Below, one piece after another: positions 16,301 to 25,699 of a stretch of 64,000 bases of DNA. Numbering within the stretch: position 1 is the stretch's first letter; each line of letters begins with the position of its first letter. The notes beneath the pieces were generated by a model, which worked only from the letters and a program-made list of their open reading frames with translations, had not been told where the DNA came from and searched no databases. Both the position numbers and the translations under genes were made by a program. Origin of the DNA: Myotis daubentonii (Eukaryota; Chordata; Mammalia; Chiroptera; Vespertilionidae); contig NC_081844.1 of assembly GCF_963259705.1 (NCBI RefSeq), forward strand, positions 34,289,341-34,353,340, in the 5' to 3' direction.

Positions 16301-18427
16301 CGGACTGAGTAAGTGCCTGGCAGAGACCCCACGGTTGCTGCTCTGGTCCTGCCCTGAGGCGACTTGGCTGATCCCTTTGCAGGTCTCGGCCGGAGAAGCC
16401 TACCTGGTGTACACGGACCGGCTCTATTCCCGCTCCAACTTCAACAATTACCTGGCCGCTGTCTACAAGGTGCTGGGGACATTCCTGTTTGGGGCTGCAG
16501 TGAGCCAGTCCCTAACAGACCTGGCCAAGTACATGATTGGCCGGCTGAGGCCCAACTTCCTGGCAGTGTGTGACCCTGATTGGAGCCGTGTCAATTGCTC
16601 CGTCTATGTACAGGTGGAGAAGGTGTGCAGGGGAAGCCCTGCCAACGTCACTGAGTCCAGGTGGGTGGTGGATTAGCAGCCTTCGCTCTGGGTGATGCTG
16701 GGGGAGCTCAAGCCATAGACACTCCCACTCCCTGGGGGAGAATGGGGGCTGGAGAAGGGCCCTCAGAAGCTGGATGTTGAAGAATGAATTGCCAAATGGA
16801 GAAGGATAAAGAGGTACCTCATTGGGCAACGGACAGGGAGGGAGCAGGGCCGGGAGGTGCCTGTGGGCCTGGGCCCTGCAGACAGGGAGGTGAGGTGGGG
16901 CTGGGGTGCCAGGCCCTGGAGCAGAGCAGCCAGTGTTAGGAGGGGTTACCCATCTCCCCTACATTTCAGGTCCATTTTCATGCTTTTGCTCTGTCCTCTC
17001 ATCATCTCTATTGATAAACTTTTCACATAACGGACTTCCTTATTTTCTTTTAAAAAACTTGAAATAAAGTTCACATAGCATAAATTCACTATGTAACCAC
17101 TTTAATGTGTACAGTTCATTGGGTTTTAGTACATTTGCAATGTTGTGCAGCCATCTCCACTATCCTATTTCAAAATATGTTCATCACACCAGGAAGAAAC
17201 TCCATGCCCATTAGCTACCCCCCCTTCCCCTAGCCCTTGTTAAGGACTAACCTATTCTCTGTCTCTGGATTTACCTATTTTGGACATTTCATATACATGG
17301 AATCATATACTGTGTGGCCTTCCTTGCCTGGCTTCTTTATTATTATTTTTTTAATCCTCACCCAAGGATATTTTTTCCATTGCTTTTTAGAGAGAGTGGA
17401 AGGAAGGAAGGGAGGAGAGAGAGGAGAGAGAAACATTGATGTGAAAGAGACACACCAATTGGTTGCTTCCAGCATGAGGCCTGACTGGGGCCGGGGATCA
17501 AACCTGCAACCCAGGTACATGCCCTTGACCAGGAATCGAGCCTGCAGCCCTTTGGTGTGTGGGCGGACACTCTGATCACAGCCACACTGGCTAGGGCTTG
17601 CCTGGCCTCTGTAATGTTCTGAAGGTCGTCACCCGTACTGTAGCTTCTGTCAGTTTTTGCTTCATGTATTTAGGTTCTGTTGTTAGATGCATATATCTTT
17701 GTACTTATGATATTTCTTTGACCCCTTTATCACTCTAATGTCCTTTCTTTCTCCTAACATTTTTTTGTCTTAAAGTCTGTTTTGCCTGATAGTAATATAG
17801 CATAGCTGCCCTGCCAGTCTTTTGGTTACTGTTTGCATGGAATATTTTTTCCCATTCTTATACTTTCAACCTATTTGTGTCTTTGAATCTAAAGTGAGTC
17901 TCTTATGCACATCATAAAGTTAGATATTTTAAAAATCCATTCTCTAATCTCTGCCTTTTAGATAATTTAATACATTCAACATGAATGCAATTACTGATAA
18001 GGAAAGACTTTTATTATTTGTTACCTATACATTATATATGTTTTTATTTTGCTTTGCTTTTAATTTCTCCATTACTGTCTTCTTTCCTGTTAAATAGGTA
18101 TTTCTTATGCAAAAAGTTTGCAGATATATAGTTACATATATATATACACACACACACACACACTAGTAGCCCTGTGCACAAATCCGTGTGCCAGTAGCTT
18201 GCTGCTGCTCCCAGTAGCTCTCCACCCACTGCCCTGCCCTCCTGTAGCTCCCCCCTACTCCTCCCCCCCGTCCCCCCCCAGCCATAGCCATAGCTTGCTG
18301 TCCTGCCCCCTCTTATAGCTCTCCGCCGCTCGCTTGTAGCTCATTGCCCACCCTCCTGCTGATCCATGATCCGGTCGTTACGCATCACGGCGTAATGACC
18401 ATTTGCATATTACATCTTTATTATATA

Positions 18428-18516
<89 letters not shown>

Positions 18517-18724
18517 TACACACACACACACACCAGGCGTCCTCAAACTACGGCCCGCAGGCCACATGCGGCCCGCCGAAAGCATTTATCCGGCCTGCTG
18601 GGTGTTTTTGCCGCCGCTGCCTGTCCTGCTTAGCAGCCAACTCGTCCCGGGCGCGCAGTGCGCATGTGTGGAATGTCTGAGGGACAGTGAACTGGCCCCT
18701 GTTTAAAAAGTTTGAGGACCTCTG

Positions 18725-18766
<42 letters not shown>

Positions 18767-20657
18767 TTGTGCACCCCCTTTGAGGTTATTGTCACAAATT
18801 ATATCTTTATACATTGTGTCCTATCAACATAGATTTATATATACTGTTTTATGCAGTTTTTAAAATTGAGGTGTAATAACATATTAGTTCAGGTGTACAA
18901 CATAATCATATGATAGTTGTATTTATTGTGAAATAATCACAGTAAGTCTTATTTACATTGTTAGTGTTTCTTTTTTAATCATATAGGAAAAAACCCAGGA
19001 ATTATAAACCAAAAGTACATTAATACTGACGTTTCTATTTTGTAGCTACCTTTACTGGTGTTTTTTGTGTCTTTGTGTGGATTTGAGTTACTGTCTAGTA
19101 GTACCCTTCATTTCTCCCTGAGAGAGCCTCCCTCTTAGCATTCCTCTCAGGGCGGGTGTACAAGCATTGAATTCTCTAGATCTTTGCTTATCTGGGAATG
19201 TCTTAATTTCTCCATTTTTAGAGGATAATTTTGCTAGATATAGAATTCTTGGTTGACAGGTTTTTTTCTGTTTTAATTATTTGAATATGTAATCTAGCAC
19301 CGTCTGACTGGCATGGTTTCTGATAAGACAACTGCTAATCTTATTGAGGGTCCCATGTGCACAATGAGTCCTTTCTCTTGTCTGCTTTTAAGAATGTCTC
19401 TTGGCTTTTTTTTGGTAGCGTGATTATAATGTGTCTCTGTGTAGATGTCTTTGAATTTATCCTACTTGGAGTTTATTGAGCTTCCTGAGTGTGTAAAGTT
19501 TTTCATCATGTTTGGGGATTTTTCAACCACTATTTCTTCAGATACTCTATCTGCCCCTTCTCTCTCTCCTCTTCTGTTGGGACTCTCATTATGTCTAACA
19601 CTGGCCATGTTGCCAAGGAAAATTCTCCCTTAGATTGTGGGAAGGTCAGTGGAAGAGGACAGAAGACCAGGAGGGTATTGAAGGTAGAGATGCAGTCTGG
19701 GCTCAGAGCATGGGCCCTCCTGATGCCCGCTGCCCTCTCCTCTCTTAGGTTATCTTTCTACTCTGGACACTCCTCCTTTGGCATGTACTGCATGGTGTTC
19801 TTGGCGGTGAGTTGGTTTTCCTGTGCCTCGCTTGGTGTGGAACCGTGGCCAAGTCACTCCCCTTTGCTGGCCCTCAGTTTCTGCATCCATAAAACAGGGT
19901 GGGTGGAGGAGGGGATTGGTTGGGCTAAGTGGTTTGTTCATAAAAACTGGAGGCCCTGGGCCTTCTGTACTCTTGGCCTCGGGCTCCCATCTGTGCCTTG
20001 GCCGTGGGGTGAACCTGGCAGGCTCCTGAGCTCATGGCTGCCCTCTGCACCCCCAGCTCTATGTGCAGGCGCGGCTCTGCTGGAAGTGGGCACGGCTGCT
20101 GCGGCCGACGGTGCAGTTCTTCCTGGTGGCCTTTGCCCTCTATGTGGGCTACACCCGCGTATCTGACCACAAACACCACTGGAGTGATGTCCTCGTGGGC
20201 CTCCTGCAGGGGGCACTGGTGGCCTGCCTCACTGTGAGCTCCTGGGCCCCAACATTTTGCCCTGGGACCCGCTTACCCTCTTCCTCCCTTTTATAGTCCC
20301 TCGTTCTCTACTCCCGTCTTTCCCCTAAGATCCCAGTCTTCCCACCCCAGGTTCTGCTTTTCTTATTGCCCCCAGCACAGCTCTCATCCCCTCGTGGGGT
20401 CTACCACCCCCCCCCCCACTCGCTTCCCAGGGTCCCATTCCCCACCCCTCTCACCTGGGTCCGGTCCGGCCCCGCCCAGCCCACTTTTGCCTCTTTTCCT
20501 CGCCCAGGTTCGCTACATCTCGGACTTCTTCAAAACCCGGCCCCCACAGCACGGCCTGGAAGGAGGGGAGCTGGAACGGAAGCCTAGCCTGTCACTGACG
20601 CTGACCCTGGGTGAGGCTGACCGCAACCACTATGGGTACCCAGTCTCCAACTCCTGA
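12396..20657 (+). CDS. PLPP2: PLPP2, phospholipid phosphatase 2 (LPP2/PAP2C), six exons
   Basis: An integral membrane enzyme that dephosphorylates phosphatidate, lysophosphatidate, sphingosine-1-phosphate and ceramide-1-phosphate, with its active site on the extracellular or luminal face. Exons 12396-12447, 16008-16159, 16383-16660, 19749-19806, 20057-20233 and 20508-20657 total 867 nt, giving 288 aa, the human length. All borders are GT/AG. The three PAP2 motifs are intact: C1 KYMIGRLRP (K117-P125), C2 YSGHSS (H168) and C3 R214-VSDHK-H220-HWSD (D224). N139CS matches the conserved glycosylation site. Six hydrophobic segments are expected; the first is [10 protein letters not shown] at the N-terminus. 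The start lies in the CpG island as [11 protein letters not shown], matching human [11 protein letters not shown]. No disabling change is seen. The 3' UTR end is not resolved. Confidence 0.97.
13415..13580 (-). mobile_element. MIR-like SINE fragment
   Basis: Complement of the MIR 3' half. GAACTTACTGTATGCCAGAC resembles 'TACTATGTGCCAGGCAC', followed by a diverged CCCATTTTACAGATG-like stretch. In PLPP2 intron 1. Confidence 0.5.
13970..14350 (-). mobile_element. LINE-2 3' fragment
   Basis: The order of motifs follows an inverted L2 3' end: AGCAGCCAGAGGGATCCTAT, then AACCCTCCTGTGCCTCCCGC, then GCTGTTCCCGGGGCCCGGCA. Diverged, with no ORF. Located in PLPP2 intron 1. Confidence 0.55.
14759..15234 (-). 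mobile_element. HeliBat-type non-autonomous Helitron
   Basis: On the minus strand it starts TCCTATATAGTAAAAGGG and ends GGGCCTCTAG followed by T, the HeliBat termini. Just before the 3' end is the family hairpin TGCACAAATTTTTGTGCA. The body has the inverted pair CACTGACCACCAGGGGGCAG / CTGCCCCCTGGTGGTCAGTG. No target duplication and no ORF, as expected. In PLPP2 intron 1. Confidence 0.9.
15448..15680. mobile_element. Non-autonomous piggyBac MITE with TTAA ends
   Basis: Ends are TTAACACATTGTTTGCGGG (left) and CCCGCATACAATGTGTTAA (right). They are inverted repeats with one mismatch over 19 bp, both including the TTAA target of piggyBac. The 233-bp body has repeated short palindromes such as GTATTAATACG and a CpG content unlike its flanks, suggesting a young insertion. 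No transposase. In PLPP2 intron 1. Confidence 0.85.
16008..16159 (+). CDS. PLPP2: PLPP2 exon 2
   Basis: Acceptor CGCTCCCAG, donor GTAAGG. Encodes [20 protein letters not shown] and continues [18 protein letters not shown], ending VIL. Nearly identical to mammalian PLPP2. Confidence 0.97.
16383..16660 (+). CDS. PLPP2: PLPP2 exon 3 with catalytic motif C1
   Basis: 278 nt, acceptor CCTTTGCAG, donor GTGGGT. Carries [19 protein letters not shown], the C1 motif [11 protein letters not shown] and the cysteine-containing extracellular loop with sequons NCS (N139) and NVT (N156). Confidence 0.97.
17030..17342 (-). mobile_element. LINE-1 3' UTR fragment
   Basis: The complement of an L1M 3' UTR is readable, including TTCACATAGCATAAATTCAC and GCAATGTTGTGCAGCCATCT. 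It resumes beyond the Ves insertion at 17345-17599. Confidence 0.7.
17345..17599 (-). mobile_element. Ves SINE (older subfamily)
   Basis: Inverted copy. The head complement GGCTAGGGC is at the right. CACTCTGATCACAGCCACAC and AGGAATCGAGCCTGCAGCCC mark the A/B-box region. The tail side begins ATCCTCACCCAAGGATATTT. It interrupts the L1 in PLPP2 intron 3. Confidence 0.85.
17600..18120 (-). mobile_element. LINE-1 fragment
   Basis: T-rich decayed L1 (complement) in PLPP2 intron 3, with phrases such as AAAGTCTGTTTTGCCTGATA. No open frame. Confidence 0.55.
18163..18430 (-). mobile_element. HeliBat-type Helitron fragment
   Basis: The left edge CTAGTAGCCCTGTGCACAAA is the complement of the Helitron 3' end. 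The right edge ATTTGCATATTACATCTTTA with TTATATAAGA is the complement of the 5' end. The inside is a CTCC-rich low-complexity stretch. It is flanked by CA and TA microsatellites. Confidence 0.75.
18425..18533. repeat. (TA)n / (GTAT)n / (CA)n compound microsatellite
   Basis: About 20 TA units, a short GTAT run, then about 20 CA units with CATACATA interruptions. A further (CA)n at 18727-18764 lies beyond the embedded hAT. Confidence 0.9.
18534..18724. mobile_element. hAT MITE inserted in a CA repeat
   Basis: Inverted ends CAGGCGTCCTCAAACT and, from the right, CAGAGGTCCTCAAACT. Flanks ACACACAC (18526-18533) and ATACACAC (18725-18732) fit an 8-bp duplication. The body is rich in GGCCCGC and has no ORF. 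Confidence 0.8.
18830..19600 (-). mobile_element. LINE-1 3' region
   Basis: The complement of an L1M-type 3' UTR: GAGGTGTAATAACATATTAG and later ATCCTACTTGGAGTTTATTG, then CAACCACTATTTCTTCAGAT. In PLPP2 intron 3, upstream of exon 4. Confidence 0.65.
19749..19806 (+). CDS. PLPP2: PLPP2 exon 4 with catalytic motif C2
   Basis: 58 nt, acceptor CTCTCTTAG, donor GTGAGT. Encodes [20 protein letters not shown]168 of SGH is the catalytic acid/base position of motif C2. Confidence 0.96.
20057..20233 (+). CDS. PLPP2: PLPP2 exon 5 with catalytic motif C3
   Basis: 177 nt, acceptor CACCCCCAG, donor GTGAGC. Encodes [20 protein letters not shown], a membrane span and motif C3 [14 protein letters not shown], whose H220 is the expected nucleophile. 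Tyr of human VSDYKHH is His here. Confidence 0.97.
20508..20657 (+). CDS. PLPP2: PLPP2 exon 6, C-terminal tail
   Basis: Acceptor CTCGCCCAG. Encodes [20 protein letters not shown], then [18 protein letters not shown] and stops after VSNS. Sequence up to about 21 kb is probably 3' UTR. No single AATAAA stands out; variants occur near 20921 (GATAAA) and 20962 (GTAAATTA). Confidence 0.95.
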   Translation, partial: VRYISDFFKTRPPQHGLEGGELERKPSLSLTLTLGEADRNHYGYPVSNS

Positions 20658-21345
20658 GGCAGGAAGCCGCCCAGGCAGGGCCCCAGCTGGAACTCAGGCT
20701 GTGGGTCAGGACGTCCGCGGTGCCGGCAGGGCCCTCGCCTGGGATGGCCATGAAGTGCTCCAGGCTCCAGGTGCTCCAGGCTGGTTCCCAGAGGGGTTTC
20801 TATGGAACCCACCTCCTGTGCACTGGACAAGGGGCCTGGCCTGGTGGTGACCCTCCTTTATGAATAGAGCTCCCTCAGTACCCTTTCTTTTGTTGGCTTA
20901 AGGAAGGGACCAAGAGATCTAGATAAATGCTGTTTTTGTAAAATGTATTATGTGGATTTTTAGTAAATTAGGGCATTTGCTTGACAAATGTTATCAGCAC
21001 CTCTGTTCCTCACGGCCATTCTGAGGACTGTTCCTACAGCAGCGGGGAGAGCCCGCCCTTGGCAGCGGCTCAGCTGAGCTGTGTTGTGAAGTCAACAAGT
21101 GGTTGCGACGTCAACAAGCCAAATGAAAGTCACAGCCACGCCTTCCGTCGGTCATTTCTTTCGAGGGCCCTGGTTCCTGTTCGTACCGAATGGCATTAAA
21201 AACCTACATCATGTGGGAGCTAATGTGCTCAGGTGACCGTGCAAGGAAATGTGTGCATGCATCCCCACCTGTGTATACGCACCTAAATATAAAGGTTTCT
21301 ATGTGGAACTGTCTGTATCTATATTAAGCTAAAGATGCATTTATA
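20658..21345 (+). other. PLPP2: PLPP2 3' UTR and downstream flank
   Basis: Sequence after the stop is GC-rich to about 20850 and then AT-rich around 20910-20980, where polyadenylation is likely. No other gene is seen before the Ves SINE at 21350. Confidence 0.5.
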
Positions 21346-21349
21346 CTGT

Positions 21350-21703
21350 TGTCTCCAGCCTGATCCATTATCACATGGACAGTGTAACCTCCCCTTGACC
21401 GGGGTTCGAACCTGCAACCTTGGTGTATCGGGAAGACCCTCTAACCCAGTGGTTCTCATCCTTGGCTGCACATTAAGAATCCCCTGGGAATCTTTTTTTA
21501 AAATCCTGATTTCTGGGCCTCATCCTCCGGAAATTCTGTTTCTTTGTTATGGGGTGGGGCCACAGCATTAGTAACAAAGAAACAGAATCCTGGAGGATGA
21601 GGCCCAGAAATCAGGATTTTAAAAAAGATTCCCAGGGGATTCGAATGTGCGGCCAAGGTCGAGAACCACTGCTCTAACCAATTGAGCTACCCAGGTAGGG
21701 TTG
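21350..21703 (-). mobile_element. Ves SINE split by a hAT insertion
   Basis: Outer pieces 21350-21446 and 21680-21703 form one inverted Ves. The complement reads TAGCTCAATTGGTTAGAG, then CCGATACACCAAGGTTGCAG and GTTCGAACCCCGGTC. The split lies at CTCTAACC, which is duplicated on both sides of the inserted element. Confidence 0.8.
21447..21671. mobile_element. Foldback hAT MITE (MER5-like ends) with ~100-bp arms
   Basis: Ends are CAGTGGTTCTC and GAGAACCACTG, with a perfect 8-bp duplication CTCTAACC at 21439-21446 and 21672-21679. Arms 21447-21549 and 21572-21671 are near-complete inverted repeats; by eye fewer than ten differences. The 22-nt loop reads TGGGGTGGGGCCACAGCATTAG. The termini resemble MER5-type hAT-Charlie elements, but here the inner arms pair too. 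Confidence 0.85.
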
Positions 21704-21889
21704 TCTGCCGCGTACTTGATTCGTCGCTCCATTCCAGATTATATAGAGAGTGGTTTCAGGTTTGTAAACTACACCAAGGGAAATGACTATAAAATAGAGC
21801 GCACTGTGTCCATACAGTACATTCTGCTTTAGTCTATAGATTCTGTTCCTTTTCAGAGTTATGTAGGTCAGCACCTTTGGCCCCACCAC

Positions 21890-22250
21890 CTACAGTGACT
21901 TCCTTGTCTACATTTCTAATACGGTTACATTCTTCGGCATACTCTGTATTCCATTCTGTGACACTCCCACATCCTAAATAACTTAATTTGAATAGGTTAT
22001 GATTTAGTCTCTGGGCTGTAAAAAACTATGGGTTTTCATAAATGCACAATGGCTGATATCCGTCACTAAAATATTCTGTGGAACATTTGAACCCTCCACA
22101 CCGTGGTCTACCATCTCTGTAGTTTTGCCTTTCCCAGAATGATATAGAAATGGGGTCATACAGTGTGTGGCCTCTTCATACAGGTTCTTTTACTTGGCGA
22201 TATACATGTAAGATTCAGCCATATCTTTACATGGGTTTGTTTACATAAGG
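21890..22250 (-). mobile_element. Probable LINE-1 3' fragment
   Basis: A weak inverted L1 3'-end pattern is seen, such as GGGGTCATACAGTGTGTGGC and CTTTTACTTGGCGATATACA. Diverged; family assignment is tentative. Confidence 0.4.
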
Positions 22251-22254
22251 AACG

Positions 22255-23020
22255 TTCAAGCCTGTAGAGAATTTCTGTAAGAGATTATTTGAGCCAGAAC
22301 TGGCTATAGTTGCCAGGAAGCACGCTCTCAAATGCACCTGAGAAGCACAGTTTTGCAGCGTCTCATGCCTTTGGAACTAAGGAGGGAATGGAAGGGAGAT
22401 TACATGAGCCAGGAGGTTGGAGGAAGGGGGGTGGATTCAGATATTTAATAAGATTACGTTCTCTCTGGAGGGTAGTTATTTCAAAAGCATGTTTCAGCTT
22501 ACTTCAAAGGTGTGTTAACCAGGATGCACAAAAACAATGGCTAGGGCTTGCTTAAGGCAAAGAGATAAAAAACCTTTTACTAGAAAAGTTATATGCCTGG
22601 GGCGTGGCTACCCACCGAGACCTTCTGAGTTAGGAATTTGCAATCAGATCTCCCCGTGAGGTTACTTTGGGTAGAACCCCCTCCTTCTCCAGGTTGGGGT
22701 TCATTCCTTTCTGTTTTGAATTGTGTTCCACTGCTTGTGTAGCCGAGGGAAGTAATTTCCCTCTACCAGGTTGGTGGAGACTCCCCTGTAATAAAGACAG
22801 ATTAACAGGAGAAAACCAAGTTTATCTCCCTGACCCGTGAAGGATAGGAAAACTGAGTAGTTCCCTGAAGTAGCCCAAGTCACACTACCTTAGATACCAT
22901 CTTGAGCTAAAAACAAAAGAGAGATGTTGGGGTGGGGGAAGCCCTTTAAGGCAGGTTGTCCAGCAGAACAGTAAACGAGGGTATGGTTGTTAACGCAGAT
23001 TTAAGTCGGGGCCTTCACTG
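22255..23020. other. Unclassified, probably LTR- or repeat-derived
   Basis: No gene. The composition and phrases such as GACAGATTAACAGGAGAAAA suggest old retroviral or LTR sequence, but I cannot name a family or find its ends. Confidence 0.3.
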
Positions 23021-23049
23021 AGAATGTAGGCGGTGGGAACGCACCAGGT

Positions 23050-23560
23050 GTCTGGCCCGTGGGCTCAGACCAAACCTGGGTTCGGCAACCTGGGTACTTG
23101 GGTTCTGGCTAGGAAAGAATTCAGAGCCAAGACCCAAACTGTAAGAGAACGTTTATTTGGGAAATCGCAGAGGGAGAAGAAGTCATTCCCAGAAGAAATG
23201 GGCTTAGGAAGTAAGTTCTAGAGGTAAAGGAGTGTGGGAGTGAGGAAGCTAACGCTAAAACGGTAACGAGCCTGGAACAGCGAGCCGGAAGGGGAAGGCG
23301 GGTGTGTGCTCCTGGGAGGGAGAGCGCACTGGGTCCGCTGCTGAGGGTTTTAGGGGTGCTTTCCAGGTGCGGCCATTCAGGACTGTGCTCTGCACTGATT
23401 GGCTGGCAGGCACCAGGGCAGGAGGTCACTATTCAATGCAGCGGGGCCTGAGGGCAGCCATGGCTGGTCTGTTGCTTACCTGGGCTGGAGCTGAGATACA
23501 ACATTTCCCCAGGCAGGAAAGGATAGTTGTGGGTGCGTTTTGGTGTCTGTTGTAAAGTTT
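23050..23560 (-). mobile_element. Possible ERV LTR remnant
   Basis: AGGAAAGAATTCAGAGCCAAG followed by AGAACGTTTATTTGGGAAAT resembles the complement of a class I LTR (R/U5 with an AATAAA-type signal). TG...CA ends and a target duplication could not be fixed, so the call is weak. Confidence 0.35.
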
Positions 23561-24059
23561 GTGTCTGCGTTCATTTCATCCCATATGGTCTCCAATTAAT
23601 TACACTTCATGTGTTTTTGGAGGTCATGAGATGGATGATTTTATTTAGCTTCAATTTCCCAAATTTAATGGATTCAGCTGGATTGCCTCAAGGGGGCGTG
23701 GCCTCCACTGAACTGTGAGCACCGCGCATCCTGTGCTGGGCGCCCAGCTGAGCCCACCTTGAAGACCCCACTGGCGCATGCGCGTTCTGACCGCTGCATG
23801 CCTTCTCCCCCAGCAAGCTGAGCTCCGTCTCCTCAGGGTGCACAGGAGACCCCACCAGACCTTCCGGAGAATGTGGGGACAGTGGGAGCCGTGTCTGTGC
23901 AGAGGACGCGGGTTTACCTCAGCACCCGCCCTGGAGGCTCTGCTATGAGAGGAGAGTTGTTTATTTTTTCTTTCGTTTTTTAATTTTTTTTTTATTTTGT
24001 TGGTTTGTTTTTCTGTGTGGTGTAACCAGTGTGTTGATTTTTTGTTGTTTTGTGTGTGG

Positions 24060-24600
24060 CTGTCCGTTGTTACCACCACCATTTATGAAGGTTCATGTCT
24101 CTGTTCTCTGCTCTGCTCACATTGGCCCGTGTCTGTTTTTATGCCAATACCAACACCTGTTTTGGTGATGATCGCTTTGTAATGTAGCTTGAAGTCAGGG
24201 ATCCTGATGCCTCCAGTGTTCTTTTTCGAGATTGCTTTGGCTCTTTGTGATTTCAAAAAATGTTAGGAATGTGTGTTCTATTTCTGTGAAAATGCCATTG
24301 GAATTTTGATCAGGATTGCCGTAAATCTGAGGATCCCTGTGGGTAATAAGGGCATTTTAACGATATTAATTCTTCTCATCCATGAGCACGGGATATCTTT
24401 TTATTCATTTGTGTCTTCCATTTCTTTCATCAGTGTCTTGCAGTTTTCAGTGTATGAGTCTTTTGCCTCCGTAGCTAAATTTATTTCTAGTTATTTTGTT
24501 CTTTTTAATACAGTTGTAAGTGGGATTATTTTTTACTTTCTCTTTCTGGTGGTCCATTATTAGTGTATAGAAACACAACTGATTTGGGTATGTTGGTTTT
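24060..24600 (-). mobile_element. LINE-1 ORF2 fragment
   Basis: The complement of the L1 ORF2 segment is readable around TTGATCAGGATTGCCGTAAA and TAGCTAAATTTATTTCTAGT. Frames are broken, so it is a dead copy. Confidence 0.65.
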
Positions 24601-24943
24601 ATATTCTGCAAATGTACTGGATTTTGGATTCTGCAAACAAACAGCGTTTTGGATGTGGAGTGAGGATGTGGGAAATTGGAATTAAAAAGTTCTGCTGTAC
24701 CTACCACATCCCAGGGCATCTGTGATCCCCAAGGCATCGTGGCCACTAAGATAATCTTCCCATAATGCCTCTCCCTGACATGGGGACTGCGACGTGGGCG
24801 ATTAGCTTCACCACGCTGGGGGAACTGGGTCTGCGTAGGACTTGGCCTCTAACAAACTTGGCTCTTCTCTGTTTCTCTGGCTTGGTATTGACACAGGTGT
24901 TTTGAATATTGATTTACTTTCCAGTAATTTTAAAAGTCTAGAA

Positions 24944-25085
24944 AAGGCCCTGGCCAGGAGGCTCAATTAGTTGGAGCGTTGTTCTGTACACCAAAAGGTT
25001 GTGTGTTCAATTCTGGTCAGGAGGCAACCAATTGCTCTGTCTCCCTCTCTCTACCCCCCTTTCTCCCCGCCCCCCCTCCTGTTTA
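24944..25085 (+). mobile_element. Ves SINE (older subfamily)
   Basis: Starts GGCCCTGGCCAGGAGGCTCA with A-box-like AGTTGGAGCGTT and B-box-like TGTGTTCAATTCTGGTC, then a CT-rich tail. 3'-truncated. Confidence 0.75.
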
Positions 25086-25098
25086 AAAAAACCCCACA

Positions 25099-25326
25099 GC
25101 CCTAACTGGTTTGGCTCAGTGCATACAGTGGAGAGAGCTTCGGCCTGCGGACTGAAAGGTCCCAGGTTCGATTCCTGTCAAGGGCATGTACCTTGGTTGC
25201 GGGCACCTCCCCCGGAGGGAGTGTGCAGGAGGCAGCTGATCGATGTTTCTCTCTCATCGGTGTTTCTAACTCTCTATCCCTCTCCCTTCCTCTCTGTAAA
25301 AAATCAATAAAATATATATTTTTAAA
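25099..25326 (+). mobile_element. Ves SINE, full length
   Basis: GCCCTAACTGGTTTGGCTCA start and B box GGTTCGATTCCTGTC. The body has GGGCATGTACCTTGGTTGCG and the tail CTGTAAAAAATCAATAAAAT. A short duplication within the head (TGCATACAGTGGAGAGAGC) is unusual. Confidence 0.92.
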
Positions 25327-25699
25327 AACACACAAAACAACAAAAAAAACCGCACATATCCACGGGTGAGGATTTAAAAAAAAAAAGTCCGGAGGATTTT
25401 CAGTAGCAGCACCGACATGTACCCGTCTCTGCACTCAGTTCCGCAGCCGTCATGGCTTCGCCACATTCGCTGTTTCGCATGAAGCACTGCGGTGTGTTCT
25501 ATGCAGAGTAAGTGCTCTGTCCCAGAAGATCGTGCTGGTTTCCATGTTGTAATCTCATCCATGGTCCCAAGGTCTTTCTCCATTTGAGACCATCCTGTTT
25601 TTCTGGTCTGTTACCGAGACTTACCCTCATTTTCACAAACCTGATGGAGTTAAAGTTCACAGATGACTCTGACCTGGGTGCCTGTTTCTGCCCAGCTTC

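Noticed and set aside
25099..25200. tRNA genes at the Ves A/B boxes (this and other copies)
   Set aside because: The pol III boxes belong to tRNA-derived SINE heads; no cloverleaf with an acceptor stem and anticodon arm can be formed from them.
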